Numbered from the stretch's first letter, positions 1 through 8,244 are shown. The stretch: DNA of 64,000 nucleotides from Streptomyces tendae (GCF_008632955.1 NZ_CP043959.1:1116001-1180000); one strand, 5' to 3'. Numbers and translations are program-made. Notes: generated by a model not told the origin, from the sequence alone.

Positions 1-89
1 CCGTACCCAAGGTGGTACGGGGGCTCCTCATGCATGCGTACAGTGCACCGGGACGCGGCGCGTGCCGCCGCGGGACCGCGGTACGGGAG

Positions 90-266
90 TTACGAGGCCG
101 GGGTGTCGGCCGGGCGGATCCACAGACGCTGCCCTACAGCGGCGGCCTGCTGAACGATGCGGTTGACGGAGGCGGCGTCCACAACGGTCGAGTCCACGGT
201 GGTGCCGTCGACGTCGTCGAGTCGCATGATTTCGAAGCGCAAGGGCTTCTCCCTTCGTCTGGTCAT
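90..266 (-). CDS. 58-aa conserved small protein, function unknown
   Basis: An ATG-started reading frame of 58 codons preceded by a consensus AGGAGG ribosome site. It encodes a soluble, slightly acidic peptide with the core FEIMRLDDVDGT and the C-terminus RPADTPAS. From memory it resembles a small hypothetical protein that recurs in Streptomyces genomes; no function is known to me. It has no Cys, signal peptide or membrane segment. A SigR-type promoter (335-361) lies about 60 nt upstream, suggesting induction by thiol-oxidative stress. It diverges from the NYN gene on its right. The strong ribosome site and promoter are the main reasons to call it despite its size. Confidence 0.75.
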   Translation of the reverse strand: MTRRREKPLRFEIMRLDDVDGTTVDSTVVDAASVNRIVQQAAAVGQRLWIRPADTPAS

Positions 267-334
267 CCTCCTGAAGGAGAACTACTGGGTGGAGGCACAC
301 GGGACCGGACGGGCCCGTGTTCCGTGACTGGTGC

Positions 335-361
335 AACGAGCTGTGTGGTGCAAACATTCCC
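335..361 (-). promoter_or_regulatory. SigR-consensus promoter for the 58-aa protein
   Basis: Read on the minus strand, GGGAAT (356-361), exactly 18 nt, then GTT (335-337). This is the published Streptomyces SigR consensus GGGAAT-N18-GTT. It points at the 58-aa gene and would give a leader of about 60 nt. Confidence 0.65.
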
Positions 362-471
362 TACGCTAAGGAAATTTTTCGATCGACTAAATACTGACCA
401 GTAAGTGTTTCGAGGGAGACCGACCGGGACCGGTTGTGTTCGTAGCGTGACCAGCGGGACAATGTGAGGTG

Positions 472-1365
472 ATGAACGACGACCTCGCGGCACTGCACGC
501 CCGTATCGACCGCACGAACGAGCTGCTCCAGCGCATGCTCGCCGAGGTGGCCAAGACGCCCTCGACCCACGCGATCTTCGTGGACGCCGGCTACCTCTAC
601 GCGGCTGCCGGGCGGCTCGTCGCCGGGACGGAGGACCGCCGCGCCTTCGACCTCGACGCCGAAGGGCTCATCGACGCGCTCATCGACCGCGCCCGCACCG
701 TCTTCGCCGACAGCAGGCTGCTGCGCGTCTACTGGTACGACGGCGCCCGGCGCCGCATCCACACCGCCGAGCAGCAGACCATCGCCGAGCTGCCCGACGT
801 CAAGGTCCGCCTCGGCAACCTCAACGCCAACAACCAGCAGAAGGGCGTCGACTCCCTGATCCGCTCGGATCTGGAGTCGCTGGCCCGGCACCGCGCCATC
901 AGCGACGCGGCCCTGCTCGGCGGCGACGAGGACTTGGTCTCCGCCGTCGAGGCCGCCCAGGGATACGGCGCCCGCGTCCACCTGTGGGGCATCGAGGCGC
1001 CCGAGGGCCGCAACCAGGCCGAGCCGCTGCTCTGGGAGGTCGACAGCCAGCGCACCCTCGACCTCGACTTCTTCAAGCCGTACGTCTCCCGGCGCACGGC
1101 GTCCGCCTACGAGCCGGCGGCCGGCCGGCCCACCCGGGAGGACGTCCGCTTCGTCGGCGCGCAGATCGCCGCGAAGTGGCTGGTCTCCCGCGGCCGGGAC
1201 ACCATGATGGAACTCCTCCCCGGCCACCCCTACCTGCCCGGCTCGGTCGACCAGGACCTGCTGGTCGAGGCGGAGGGCCTCCTCCAGTACTCCCTCCGCG
1301 GCCAGGCGGACCTCCGCCGCTCCCTCCGCGACGGCTTCTGGGACCACCTGCAGGCGCAGTACTAG
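472..1365 (+). CDS. NYN-domain (PIN-like) putative RNase
   Basis: About 297 aa. The start is ATG at 472; a GTG directly before it (469) is also in frame. After a short helical N-terminus comes a NYN/PIN-like fold with its spaced acidic residues: IFVDAGYLY near residue 35, KGVDSLIRSDL in the middle, and LLGGDEDLVSAVEAAQGYG near residue 145. These are the metal-binding positions of NYN-type ribonucleases. The C-terminal third is helical and lacks a recognisable domain. NYN proteins are usually cytoplasmic RNA-processing or RNA-decay enzymes; the substrate here is unknown. It is convergent with the downstream lipoprotein gene, with a repeat array between them. Confidence 0.8.
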   Translation: MNDDLAALHARIDRTNELLQRMLAEVAKTPSTHAIFVDAGYLYAAAGRLVAGTEDRRAFDLDAEGLIDALIDRARTVFADSRLLRVYWYDGARRRIHTAEQQTIAELPDVKVRLGNLNANNQQKGVDSLIRSDLESLARHRAISDAALLGGDEDLVSAVEAAQGYGARVHLWGIEAPEGRNQAEPLLWEVDSQRTLDLDFFKPYVSRRTASAYEPAAGRPTREDVRFVGAQIAAKWLVSRGRDTMMELLPGHPYLPGSVDQDLLVEAEGLLQYSLRGQADLRRSLRDGFWDHLQAQY

Positions 1366-1394
1366 ACGCCGACATTCGGCCCACCCGGTGCCAA

Positions 1395-1500
1395 GGTTCG
1401 CTGCGCCTCGTGGTGAGGGTTCGCGCGCGTCTCGTGGTGAGGGTTCGCGCGCGTCTCGTGATGAGGGTCCGTGCGCGCCTCGTGGTGAGGTTCGCGCGCT
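1395..1500. repeat. Tandem array of about 4.5 copies of a 24-bp unit
   Basis: Units begin at 1395, 1418, 1442, 1466 and 1490 (last one partial). The first is 23 bp and the next three are 24 bp, all built around CTCGTGGTGAG and TTCGCGCGCG with one to four differences. The array sits between two convergent genes. A short + reading frame through it is only the periodic translation of the repeat. Confidence 0.9.
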
Positions 1501-1514
1501 TCGAGGGGCGCCGG

Positions 1515-2006
1515 TCAGCCGGTCGCCGTGGCCCGATCCTCCCCGGCGGGGTCGCTCCGGCCGACGGTGACCGCCCAGGTGACGCCGGACGGCGCCGTCA
1601 CGCGCACGCTCCCGGCCCGGTGCGCGGCGGGCAGGGCGAGCTGGTGGTACGTCACGGCGGGTTCGCCGGAGGCGCACGCGAGCCGGAAGTGGGCGTGCGG
1701 CACGGGCAGACGCACCTCCACACCGCCCCTGCCCCGGCAACTGACGGCGACCGTGAGGGCCATGCCCCGGGTACCGGCCGGGTAGAAGAAGCCGGCGCTG
1801 CCGTGGGCGGGACCGTACCGCCCCGCCGTGCTCTCGCCGTCTCCGGCGTCGAGCGGAGGCGGGGTGACCGGTGCCGGCTGCCGCGCGGCCGGGCTGCCCG
1901 CGGCGGCCGGCGTCGGAAGATCTGGTTTCTCGTCGCCGCCGTTGGTGGACGTGCAGCCGACCATGGCCACCAGGATCAGGACACAGGCACTCCGGGCATG
2001 GGTCAT
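1515..2006 (-). CDS. Secreted lipoprotein, function unknown
   Basis: About 163 aa from the chosen ATG, which has a GGGGG ribosome site; in-frame ATGs at 2021 and 2045 are alternatives. The N-terminus is a lipoprotein signal (MTHARSACVLILVAMVGC), so the mature chain would be lipidated at Cys18 and anchored to the outer face of the membrane. A Pro/Ala-rich spacer follows, then a roughly 100-residue beta-rich domain with two Cys. I do not recognise the family. It shares its 3' side with the NYN gene and its 5' side with the divergent sequence near 2050. Confidence 0.75.
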   Translation of the reverse strand: MTHARSACVLILVAMVGCTSTNGGDEKPDLPTPAAAGSPAARQPAPVTPPPLDAGDGESTAGRYGPAHGSAGFFYPAGTRGMALTVAVSCRGRGGVEVRLPVPHAHFRLACASGEPAVTYHQLALPAAHRAGSVRVTAPSGVTWAVTVGRSDPAGEDRATATG

Positions 2007-2106
2007 CGAGCCCCCATTCATGGTGGACCGCCCCGAGGCGATCACGTGCCACGAACCTTAGGTGCGGCGGTACGGGCAGAACCGGACCTGAGGTGATCCC
2101 TGAGGA

Positions 2107-2991
2107 TCATTTGAGGGACGGCTGACACTCCGTGGTGTCGAAGAAGCCGGCGAGAGCCCGCGCCGTCGGGGCGGGGCGGTCGACCATGGGCGTGTGGCCG
2201 GCGCCGTCGACGACCGTGCGGTGGGCCCTCAGGCGCCGGGCCATGTGGTCGAGATCCGGCACCGGCCAGGTGTCGTCGGACGAGCCGGAGAGGACGTGCA
2301 TCGGCAGCGGTACGGCGGCCAGTTCGGTGACCCGGTCCGGCTCGGCGCACAACTGGCGTCCGGCGGCGAGGAGTTGCGCCCGTTTCGTGCTCAGCCAGCG
2401 CCTCCGCAACTGCTCCGGTCCGCCGATGCCGCGCGCCGGTCCGCCCACCTCCTCCGGCGGGCCCATGGCCAGGATGGCCTCCCAGCACTCCTCCATCGAC
2501 ATCACGGCGAGCGCGTCCCGCAGCAACCTCACCCGCTGTTCCTGAGAGTGCGAGATACGGGCGGGCCCCGAGCAGACCAGCGTCAGCGAGCGGAAGGGGG
2601 AGTGGTCGAGGAGCACGGCCGCACGCGCGATCTGGCCGCCGAGCGAATGGCCGACGAGGTGGAGGGGCGCGTCGAACTCACGCGCCTGCGCCAGCACGTC
2701 CTTCGCCAACTCGTCCTGTGCGTAAGCGGCTTCGTCGTCGGCGGGTCCGTCCGACGCGTGCTGGCCGCGCCCGTCCACGGCGACGGCGCGATATCCGCGG
2801 GCGGCGAGCGGTGCGAGTACAGGCGTGAAGTCCTCCTTGCTGCCGGTGTAGCCGGGCAGCAGCAACACGGTTCCCCGCAGCGGGACTTCACCGGTCGGCG
2901 GTCGGTCCAGGACGGCGAACTCGCCCCGTGCGGTGCGGAGTCGGCGAGGCTGGTCGCCGGGGGGCGGGGCGGGGGAGAAGGCGCTGGTCAC
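2107..2991 (-). CDS. Alpha/beta hydrolase
   Basis: About 294 aa. I chose the GTG start at 2991 because TACCCT, a good -10 element, ends 6 nt before it, which suggests a leaderless mRNA. The frame is open further upstream, but that part is arginine-rich and unlikely to be coding. The fold signatures are an oxyanion-hole stretch LLLPGYTGSKEDF, the nucleophile elbow GHSLGG with Ser about residue 116, an acidic SGSSDD near residue 245, and a C-terminal GAGHTPMVD carrying the catalytic His. It is probably a cytoplasmic esterase or lipase-like enzyme; the substrate cannot be told. There is no signal peptide. Confidence 0.85.
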   Translation of the reverse strand: MTSAFSPAPPPGDQPRRLRTARGEFAVLDRPPTGEVPLRGTVLLLPGYTGSKEDFTPVLAPLAARGYRAVAVDGRGQHASDGPADDEAAYAQDELAKDVLAQAREFDAPLHLVGHSLGGQIARAAVLLDHSPFRSLTLVCSGPARISHSQEQRVRLLRDALAVMSMEECWEAILAMGPPEEVGGPARGIGGPEQLRRRWLSTKRAQLLAAGRQLCAEPDRVTELAAVPLPMHVLSGSSDDTWPVPDLDHMARRLRAHRTVVDGAGHTPMVDRPAPTARALAGFFDTTECQPSLK

Positions 2992-3070
2992 GGGGCGAGG
3001 GTAGCGGGTGCGGACACGCCGACGGCCCGGCCCCACGTGGGGGAACCGGGCCGGCGGCGTCGGTGTGGCA

Positions 3071-5494
3071 TCAGCCCTCCGCGGACTCCGCCTCCGGGGC
3101 GACCGTCGCGGCCTTGCGGGTGCGGCGGCGCGGCGCGGGGGCGGCCTCGGCTGCCTCCGCCTCGGGGCCGGTCTGCGCCGGGACCGTCTTGCGCGTGCGG
3201 CGCGGCTTGGCCTCGGCGGCCTCGGCCGGGTCGGCGGCGACCGCAGCCTTCTTGGCCGCGGTCTTCCGCGTACGCCGCGGCTTCTCCTCGGCCTCCGCCC
3301 CGGTCTGCGCCGGGATCTCCACGGGCTCCGCCTCGGCGGCCTTACGGGTCCTGCGGCGCGGCTTGGCCTCGGTGCCCTCGGCGGTGTCGACAGCCGCCTC
3401 GGCCTTCTTGGCGGCGGTCTTCCGCGTGCGCTTCGGCGCGGCCTCGGGGGCCTCGGCCTCGGTCGCGACGTCGGCCTCGGCGGCGACGGCCTTCTTGCGG
3501 GTACGGCGCGGCTTGGCCTCGGCAGCCTCGGCGGCCACCTCGGTGGTGCCCTCGGCCGTCTCGACCACGTCCTCGGCCTTCGCCGCGGCCTTACGGGTGC
3601 GGCGACGCGGCGCGACAGGCTCGGTGTCGACGGCGCCCTCGGCCGTGTCGACCGCGGTCTCGGCGGCGTCGGCCGTCTTACGGGTACGGCGGCGACGGGG
3701 CTCCGCGGCCTCGGGAGCGGACTCCTGGACCGACGGCTCCTCGACGGCGGCCGGCGCCCGCTCGGTCACCGGCGCCTCGACGGCCGTGGCGTCCTGCGCG
3801 GCGGACCCCGCACCCCTGCGGGTGCGACGACGACGCGGCTTCTCGGAAGCGTCGGAAACCTCCACCGACGGGCCCTCGGCCGTGTCGACGGCGGACTCCG
3901 CCGCCTCCTGCTCCACGGCGACCGCCGGAGCGGCCGTGGCCCCGCCGCGCGTACGGCGACGGCGGCGCGGGGTACGTGCGGTGGCCTCGCCGGCCTCCGC
4001 CTCCCCGGCGACCTCGGCGGCCGGAGCGGCGGACTGCCGGCCCGCCTCGTCCAGCGGGGTACCGCTCCGGGTGCGGCGACGGCGGCGCGGCGTACGCGTC
4101 GACGCCTCCTGCTCCTCGGAGCGGGGACCGCGACGCCCGTCACGCCCGTCACGGCCGTCACGGCTGTCACGCCCGTCCCGGCCACCCCGTCCGCGCGGCG
4201 CGCGGCCGCCCGGCTCGCCAAGGTCCTCGAGCTCCTCCGCGTCCAGTCCGGCCCGGGTGCGCTCCGAGCGCGGGAGGACGCCCTTGGTGCCCTCGGGGAT
4301 GCCCAGGTCCGTGAACAGGTGCGGAGAGGTGGAGTACGTCTCCGGCGGGTCGCTGAAGCCCAGGTCCAGCGCCTTGTTGATCAGCTGCCAGCGGGGGATG
4401 TCGTCCCAGTCGACCAGGGTGATCGCCGTGCCCTTGGCGCCCGCGCGGCCGGTGCGGCCGATGCGGTGCAGGTACGTCTTCTCCTCTTCCGGCGACTGGT
4501 AGTTGATGACGTGCGTGACGCCCTCGACGTCGATGCCGCGCGCGGCGACGTCGGTGCAGACGAGCACGTCCACCTTGCCGTTGCGGAAGGCGCGCAGCGC
4601 CTGCTCACGGGCGCCCTGGCCGAGGTCGCCGTGGACCGCGCCGGAGGCGAAGCCGCGCTGCTTCAGCTGGTCGGCGAGGTCGGCCGCGGTGCGCTTGGTG
4701 CGGCAGAAGACCATGACCAGACCGCGGCCGTCGGCCTGCAGTATCCGCGCGACCAGCTCGGGCTTGTCCATGTTGTGCGCGCGGTAGATGAACTGCTTGG
4801 TGTTCGCGACCGTGGCGCCCTCGTCGTCCGGCGCCGTGGCGCGGATGTGCGTGGGCTGCGACATGTAGCGGCGGGCGAGACCGATGACCGCGCCCGGCAT
4901 GGTGGCCGAGAACAGCATCGTCTGGCGCTTCACCGGAAGCAGCTTGATGATCTTCTCGACGTCGGGCAGGAAGCCCAGGTCGAGCATCTCGTCGGCCTCG
5001 TCGAGGACGAGGGCCTTGACGTCCGACAGGTTGAGCTTCTTCTGCCCGGCGAGGTCGAGCAGGCGGCCCGGGGTGCCGACGATCACGTCGACGCCCTTCT
5101 TCAGCGCCTCGACCTGGGGCTCGTAGGCCCGGCCGCCGTAGATCGCGGTGACGCGCACGTTGCGCACCTTGCCGGCGGTCAGCAGGTCGTTGGTGACCTG
5201 CGTGCACAGCTCGCGCGTGGGGACGACCACCAGCGCCTGCGGCGTGTCGGTGAGGTCCTCGGGCTTCGCGCGGCCCGCCTCCACGTCCGCGGGGACGGTG
5301 ACCCGCTCGAGGAGCGGAAGGCCGAAACCGAGCGTCTTGCCGGTGCCGGTCTTGGCCTGACCGATGACGTCCGTGCCCGACAGGGCCACGGGGAGCGTCA
5401 TCTCCTGGATGGGGAAGGGGGTGGTGATGCCGACGGCTTCAAGGGCTTCGGCTGTCTCGGGGAGGATCCCGAGCTCTCGGAACGTCGTAGTCAG
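3071..5494 (-). CDS. DEAD-box ATP-dependent RNA helicase with long basic repeat tail
   Basis: About 807 aa. All DEAD-box motifs are present in order: Q motif around FRELGIL...PFPIQ, motif I AKTGTGKT, Ia PTREL, Ib GTPGR, II DEAD, III SAT, V TDVAARGIDV and VI HRIGRTGRAG. The helicase core ends near residue 390. The rest is a low-complexity tail with an RDGRDGRD stretch and 11 copies of a basic PRR(R)TRK-like motif separated by Ala/Glu-rich spacers. Such tails bind RNA non-specifically. No ATG or GTG lies at the expected start. A CTG at 5494 with AGAGG 7 nt upstream fits the family N-terminus, so translation probably begins at CTG. A long leader and a sigma-70-type promoter lie upstream. Confidence 0.92.
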   Translation of the reverse strand: MTTTFRELGILPETAEALEAVGITTPFPIQEMTLPVALSGTDVIGQAKTGTGKTLGFGLPLLERVTVPADVEAGRAKPEDLTDTPQALVVVPTRELCTQVTNDLLTAGKVRNVRVTAIYGGRAYEPQVEALKKGVDVIVGTPGRLLDLAGQKKLNLSDVKALVLDEADEMLDLGFLPDVEKIIKLLPVKRQTMLFSATMPGAVIGLARRYMSQPTHIRATAPDDEGATVANTKQFIYRAHNMDKPELVARILQADGRGLVMVFCRTKRTAADLADQLKQRGFASGAVHGDLGQGAREQALRAFRNGKVDVLVCTDVAARGIDVEGVTHVINYQSPEEEKTYLHRIGRTGRAGAKGTAITLVDWDDIPRWQLINKALDLGFSDPPETYSTSPHLFTDLGIPEGTKGVLPRSERTRAGLDAEELEDLGEPGGRAPRGRGGRDGRDSRDGRDGRDGRRGPRSEEQEASTRTPRRRRRTRSGTPLDEAGRQSAAPAAEVAGEAEAGEATARTPRRRRRTRGGATAAPAVAVEQEAAESAVDTAEGPSVEVSDASEKPRRRRTRRGAGSAAQDATAVEAPVTERAPAAVEEPSVQESAPEAAEPRRRRTRKTADAAETAVDTAEGAVDTEPVAPRRRTRKAAAKAEDVVETAEGTTEVAAEAAEAKPRRTRKKAVAAEADVATEAEAPEAAPKRTRKTAAKKAEAAVDTAEGTEAKPRRRTRKAAEAEPVEIPAQTGAEAEEKPRRTRKTAAKKAAVAADPAEAAEAKPRRTRKTVPAQTGPEAEAAEAAPAPRRRTRKAATVAPEAESAEG

Positions 5495-5891
5495 GGTGCT
5501 GCCTCTTCTGTGTGCGCGGTGCGAGGCGAGCGCGGGGGTCGTGTAGGGACCGTGCCGGGGACGACGGCTGCCATACGGTGAAGGCCGTAGGACACGGGAC
5601 CACTGCCGACGCTCGAGCGCTCGTACCGCTGAGGTGTCCCTCCGGATTGCGTACGCGATGTGCCGTACGACTTCGGAGGGCTGTCGGGTCGGAGCCGATC
5701 GGGCCACCGACCGGGCATCCTCATACATGCGGCCCGTCGAGCACGTCCTAATACGCCGGAGTGCTCAGCAGCCGCAATACCACCATACCCCGGATTCCCG
5801 CACACGCCATGGCCGATTTGGTCACGTAGTCGTCGTCACACCGATCGACCACGGCCCTCCGGCGCAGGCCGAGCGGGCTATTGTGCGCTGC
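5495..5891. other. 397-bp divergent intergenic region with long helicase leader
   Basis: No convincing gene. It holds the promoter at 5748-5777 and about 245 nt of untranslated leader for the helicase. The leader contains an inverted repeat, CCCTCCG at 5638-5644 and CGGAGGG at 5674-5680, with inner CGTAC/GTACG pairing. On the right it supplies the upstream DNA for the ferritin-like gene, which appears leaderless (TATTGT 7 nt before its ATG). Confidence 0.6.
5748..5777 (-). promoter_or_regulatory. Putative housekeeping promoter of the DEAD-box helicase gene
   Basis: On the minus strand a -35 TTGCGG (5772-5777), an 18-nt spacer and a -10 TATTAG (5748-5753). Transcription would start near 5741, about 245 nt before the CTG start codon. 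Confidence 0.45.
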
Positions 5892-6647
5892 ATGACGAGC
5901 TCTGACAGCCCTGACACCGCCGCGGAAACCCCCGAGACCCCCGCCGCACGGACCGGCGTCGCCGCCATGGACTGGGCGGCCGCCTCCGCCGACCCCCAGT
6001 ACCGTGCCGCTGTCGTGGACCTGCTCGGCGCGCTCGCGTACGGGGAGCTGGCGGCGTTCGAGCGGCTCGCGGAGGACGCCAAGCTGGCGCCCACCATGGG
6101 GGACAAGGCGGAGCTGGCGAAGATGGCCTCGGCCGAGTTCCACCACTTCGAGCGACTGCGGGACCGGCTGGCCGAGATCGGCGAGGAGCCGACGCGCGCC
6201 ATGGAGCCGTTCGTCGCCGCGTACGACGGCTTCCACAAGCAGACGGCGCCCTCCGACTGGCTGGAGGGTCTCGTCAAGGCCTACGTCGGCGACTCCATCG
6301 CCAGCGACTTCTACCGCGAGGTCGCGGCGCGTCTCGACTCCGACACCCGCGCGCTGGTGCTGGCCGTGCTGGACGACACGGGGCACGGCGGCTTCGCCGT
6401 GGAGAAGGTGCGCGCGGCGATCGAGGCGGACCCGCGTGTGGGCGGGCGGCTCGCGCTGTGGGCCCGCCGGCTGATGGGCGAGGCGTTGTCCCAGTCCCAG
6501 CGGGTGGTCGCCGACCGCGACGCGCTGTCGACGATGCTCGTGGGCGGGGTCGCGGACGGGTTCGACCTGGCCGAGGTCGGCCGGATGTTCTCCCGGATCA
6601 CCGAGGCGCACACCAAGCGCATGGCGGCGCTGGGCCTGGCCGCCTGA
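5892..6647 (+). CDS. Ferritin-like (MiaE-type) protein
   Basis: 251 aa. The ATG at 5892 sits 7 nt after TATTGT, so the mRNA is probably leaderless. After an acidic, disordered 25-residue N-terminus, a four-helix ferritin-like fold is indicated by YGELAAFERLAEDAK, SAEFHHFERLRDR and later VGDSIASDFYREVA, which supply the Glu/His metal-ligand pattern of diiron proteins. It matches the actinobacterial ferritin-like family related to tRNA-(ms2io6A) hydroxylase MiaE. The true reaction in Streptomyces is unknown. It diverges from the DEAD-box helicase, as I recall is usual in this genus. Confidence 0.8.
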   Translation: MTSSDSPDTAAETPETPAARTGVAAMDWAAASADPQYRAAVVDLLGALAYGELAAFERLAEDAKLAPTMGDKAELAKMASAEFHHFERLRDRLAEIGEEPTRAMEPFVAAYDGFHKQTAPSDWLEGLVKAYVGDSIASDFYREVAARLDSDTRALVLAVLDDTGHGGFAVEKVRAAIEADPRVGGRLALWARRLMGEALSQSQRVVADRDALSTMLVGGVADGFDLAEVGRMFSRITEAHTKRMAALGLAA

Positions 6648-6711
6648 CCGCATCCCTCGATGCCGCGGACCGGCGGGTCAGGCGTCCGTGGACGCCGCCG
6701 CCGGCGACCGG

Positions 6712-6975
6712 TCAGGCGGTCGCCGAGCGGCGCAGCCGGCCCGGGCGCAGCAGCAGCGACAGCGAGGCGACCGAGACGATCGCGGCGCCCAGCAGCATCG
6801 TCAGCAGGCCGCCCGCGTCCAGCGCGGTGTTCATGACGAAAGCGCCGAACAGGGCCCCGGCGACACCGGTCGACAGCACCAGCACGGGGGCCGGAAGCCG
6901 ATGCGACAGGCGGCGGTACGCCCCCACGGCCAGGGCCAGGCCGAGGATCGCGGAGCTGAGCGCTTCCAGAAGCAT
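6712..6975 (-). CDS. Small integral membrane protein (three predicted helices)
   Basis: 87 aa, ATG start. Three hydrophobic segments are visible: about residues 4-20, 30-50 and 57-75, separated by short polar turns (YRRLSHR; MNTALDAGG). The C-terminus is basic (RPGRLRRSATA) and so probably cytoplasmic. The size and layout resemble small actinobacterial membrane proteins of unknown role. It is convergent with the ferritin-like gene. A short GC hairpin at 6681-6696 between them may help terminate both. Confidence 0.7.
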   Translation of the reverse strand: MLLEALSSAILGLALAVGAYRRLSHRLPAPVLVLSTGVAGALFGAFVMNTALDAGGLLTMLLGAAIVSVASLSLLLRPGRLRRSATA

Positions 6976-7168
6976 GTCGGGGTCCCTCCCACATGGCCGG
7001 CCTGCTCGTTCAGGTCGTAGCCCGTCTTACCCCTGACCTGCGGAATGCAATCCTCCCCAGGGGGTCTGCCGTACTCCGTCCGAGTGGTCCGCGTCAGCGG
7101 CCCCGCGCGACACGCCCGGGAGGGTCCCCGACAGGCCATGGGCGCGCGGCCAAGGGGGGACCGGGACA

Positions 7169-7206
7169 CGGGAAGGCCCGGCGGTGGAAACCGCCGGGCC
7201 TTCCCG
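7169..7206 (-). terminator. Strong hairpin terminator after the DUF3107 gene
   Basis: A perfect 17-bp stem (7169-7185 with 7190-7206) closed by a GGAA tetraloop, 22 bp downstream of the DUF3107 stop codon. There is no long U tract, which is common for Streptomyces terminators. Confidence 0.8.
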
Positions 7207-7227
7207 TATGCCGAACTGCTCCGCGTG

Positions 7228-7455
7228 CTACAGCGCGCCGAAGCCCACCTTGCGCGGGGCCGGCTCGCCGATCTCCACGTAGGCGAGACGGTCGGCCGGG
7301 ACCAGGATCTTGCGGCCGTGCTCGTCCACGAGGCTCAGCAGCTGCGACTTCCCGGCCAGCGCCTCGGCCACCACGCGCTCGACCTCCTCCGCGCTCTGAC
7401 CGCTCTCCAGAACGATCTCGCGGGGCGCGTGCTGCACGCCGATCTTGACCTCCAC
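7228..7455 (-). CDS. DUF3107 family protein
   Basis: 75 aa. The GTG start at 7455 is set by GGAGGG 8 nt upstream and by the family N-terminus VEVKIGVQ. The small protein is made of VEVKIGVQHAPREIVLES, a helical SAEEVERVVAEAL, and a beta-rich end with KILVPADRLAYVEIG. This matches DUF3107, a conserved actinobacterial family of unknown function. It is cytoplasmic, with no Cys or membrane segment. A strong terminator follows it, and the TetR gene lies about 150 bp upstream on the same strand. Confidence 0.85.
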   Translation of the reverse strand: MEVKIGVQHAPREIVLESGQSAEEVERVVAEALAGKSQLLSLVDEHGRKILVPADRLAYVEIGEPAPRKVGFGAL

Positions 7456-7602
7456 GGCTATGTCCCTCCGACGGTCAGTGAAGTGCGCGGCCTTCCGCGC
7501 CGTACCAGCACACATTAGCCCGGTGAGGGGACCTGCACGCTTCGCCCGGCCACGCCAACAGCGAACAGCCGACGGGAACAAACGCCCGCCGCACCCCTGC
7601 GG

Positions 7603-8244
7603 TCAGTGGTGCTCGTTGCCGTGAAGCGGGAAGCCCGCGATGCCCCGCCACGCCAGCGAGGCCAGCAGCTGCACCGCCTGGTCGCGGGGCACGCTGCGGT
7701 CGCTGTGCAGCCAGGACCGCGCCACCACCTGGGCGAGACCGCCGAGCCCCGACGCGAGGAGCATCGACTCCGCACGCGACAGCCCGGTGTCCTCCGCGAT
7801 GACGTCACAGATGGCCTCCGCACACTCGTTGGTGACCTTGTCGACGCGCTCGCGCACGGCCGGCTCGTTCGTCAGGTCCGACTCGAAGACCAGGCGGAAG
7901 GCTCCGCCGTCGTCCTCGACGTACGCGAAGTACGCGTCCATGGTCGCCCGGACCCGCTGCTTGTTGTCCGACGTCGACGCCAGCGCGTGCCGCACCGACT
8001 GGATCAGCGCCTCGCAGTGCTGGTCCAGCAGCGCCAGGTACAGGTCGAGCTTGCCGGGGAAGTGCTGGTACAGCACCGGCTTGCTGACACCCGCGCGCTC
8101 GGCGATGTCGTCCATGGCGGCAGCGTGGTAACCCTGCGCGACGAAGACCTCCTGGGCGGCGCCCAGCAACTGGTTCCGTCGGGCACGGCGCGGAAGGCGT
8201 GTACCCCTCGGGCGTACCGCGTCCGTCTGCTCGATGGCTGTCAC
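7603..8244 (-). CDS. TetR-family transcriptional regulator
   Basis: 213 aa. The GTG start at 8244 has GGGAGG 5 nt upstream; in-frame ATGs at 8256 and 8268 are less well placed. A basic arm (RGTRLPRRARRNQLL) precedes a typical TetR helix-turn-helix, MDDIAERAGVSKPVLYQHFPGKLDLY. The C-terminal part is the helical ligand and dimer domain. The effector and targets cannot be read from the sequence. A perfect 10-bp palindrome, TGCACGTGCA, at 8321-8330 upstream could be an autoregulatory operator, but that is conjecture. Confidence 0.9.
   Translation of the reverse strand: MTAIEQTDAVRPRGTRLPRRARRNQLLGAAQEVFVAQGYHAAAMDDIAERAGVSKPVLYQHFPGKLDLYLALLDQHCEALIQSVRHALASTSDNKQRVRATMDAYFAYVEDDGGAFRLVFESDLTNEPAVRERVDKVTNECAEAICDVIAEDTGLSRAESMLLASGLGGLAQVVARSWLHSDRSVPRDQAVQLLASLAWRGIAGFPLHGNEHH

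Noticed and set aside
1395..1500. CRISPR array
   Set aside because: Units are directly adjacent without unique spacers and no cas genes are present.
361..2052. Long minus-strand ORF of 563 codons spanning the NYN gene and lipoprotein
   Set aside because: It runs antisense through the NYN domain; composition is the Arg/Gly/Ala-rich type of GC-frame shadows, and the part over 1395-1500 is only the translated repeat.
3008..5581. 857-codon plus-strand ORF over the helicase
   Set aside because: Antisense to a protein with all DEAD-box motifs; no homologous-looking segments.
5495..5728. N-terminal extension of the helicase to an ATG at 5728
   Set aside because: Sequence is low complexity and Arg-rich, lies in the leader after the promoter, and lacks a ribosome site; the family starts at 5494.
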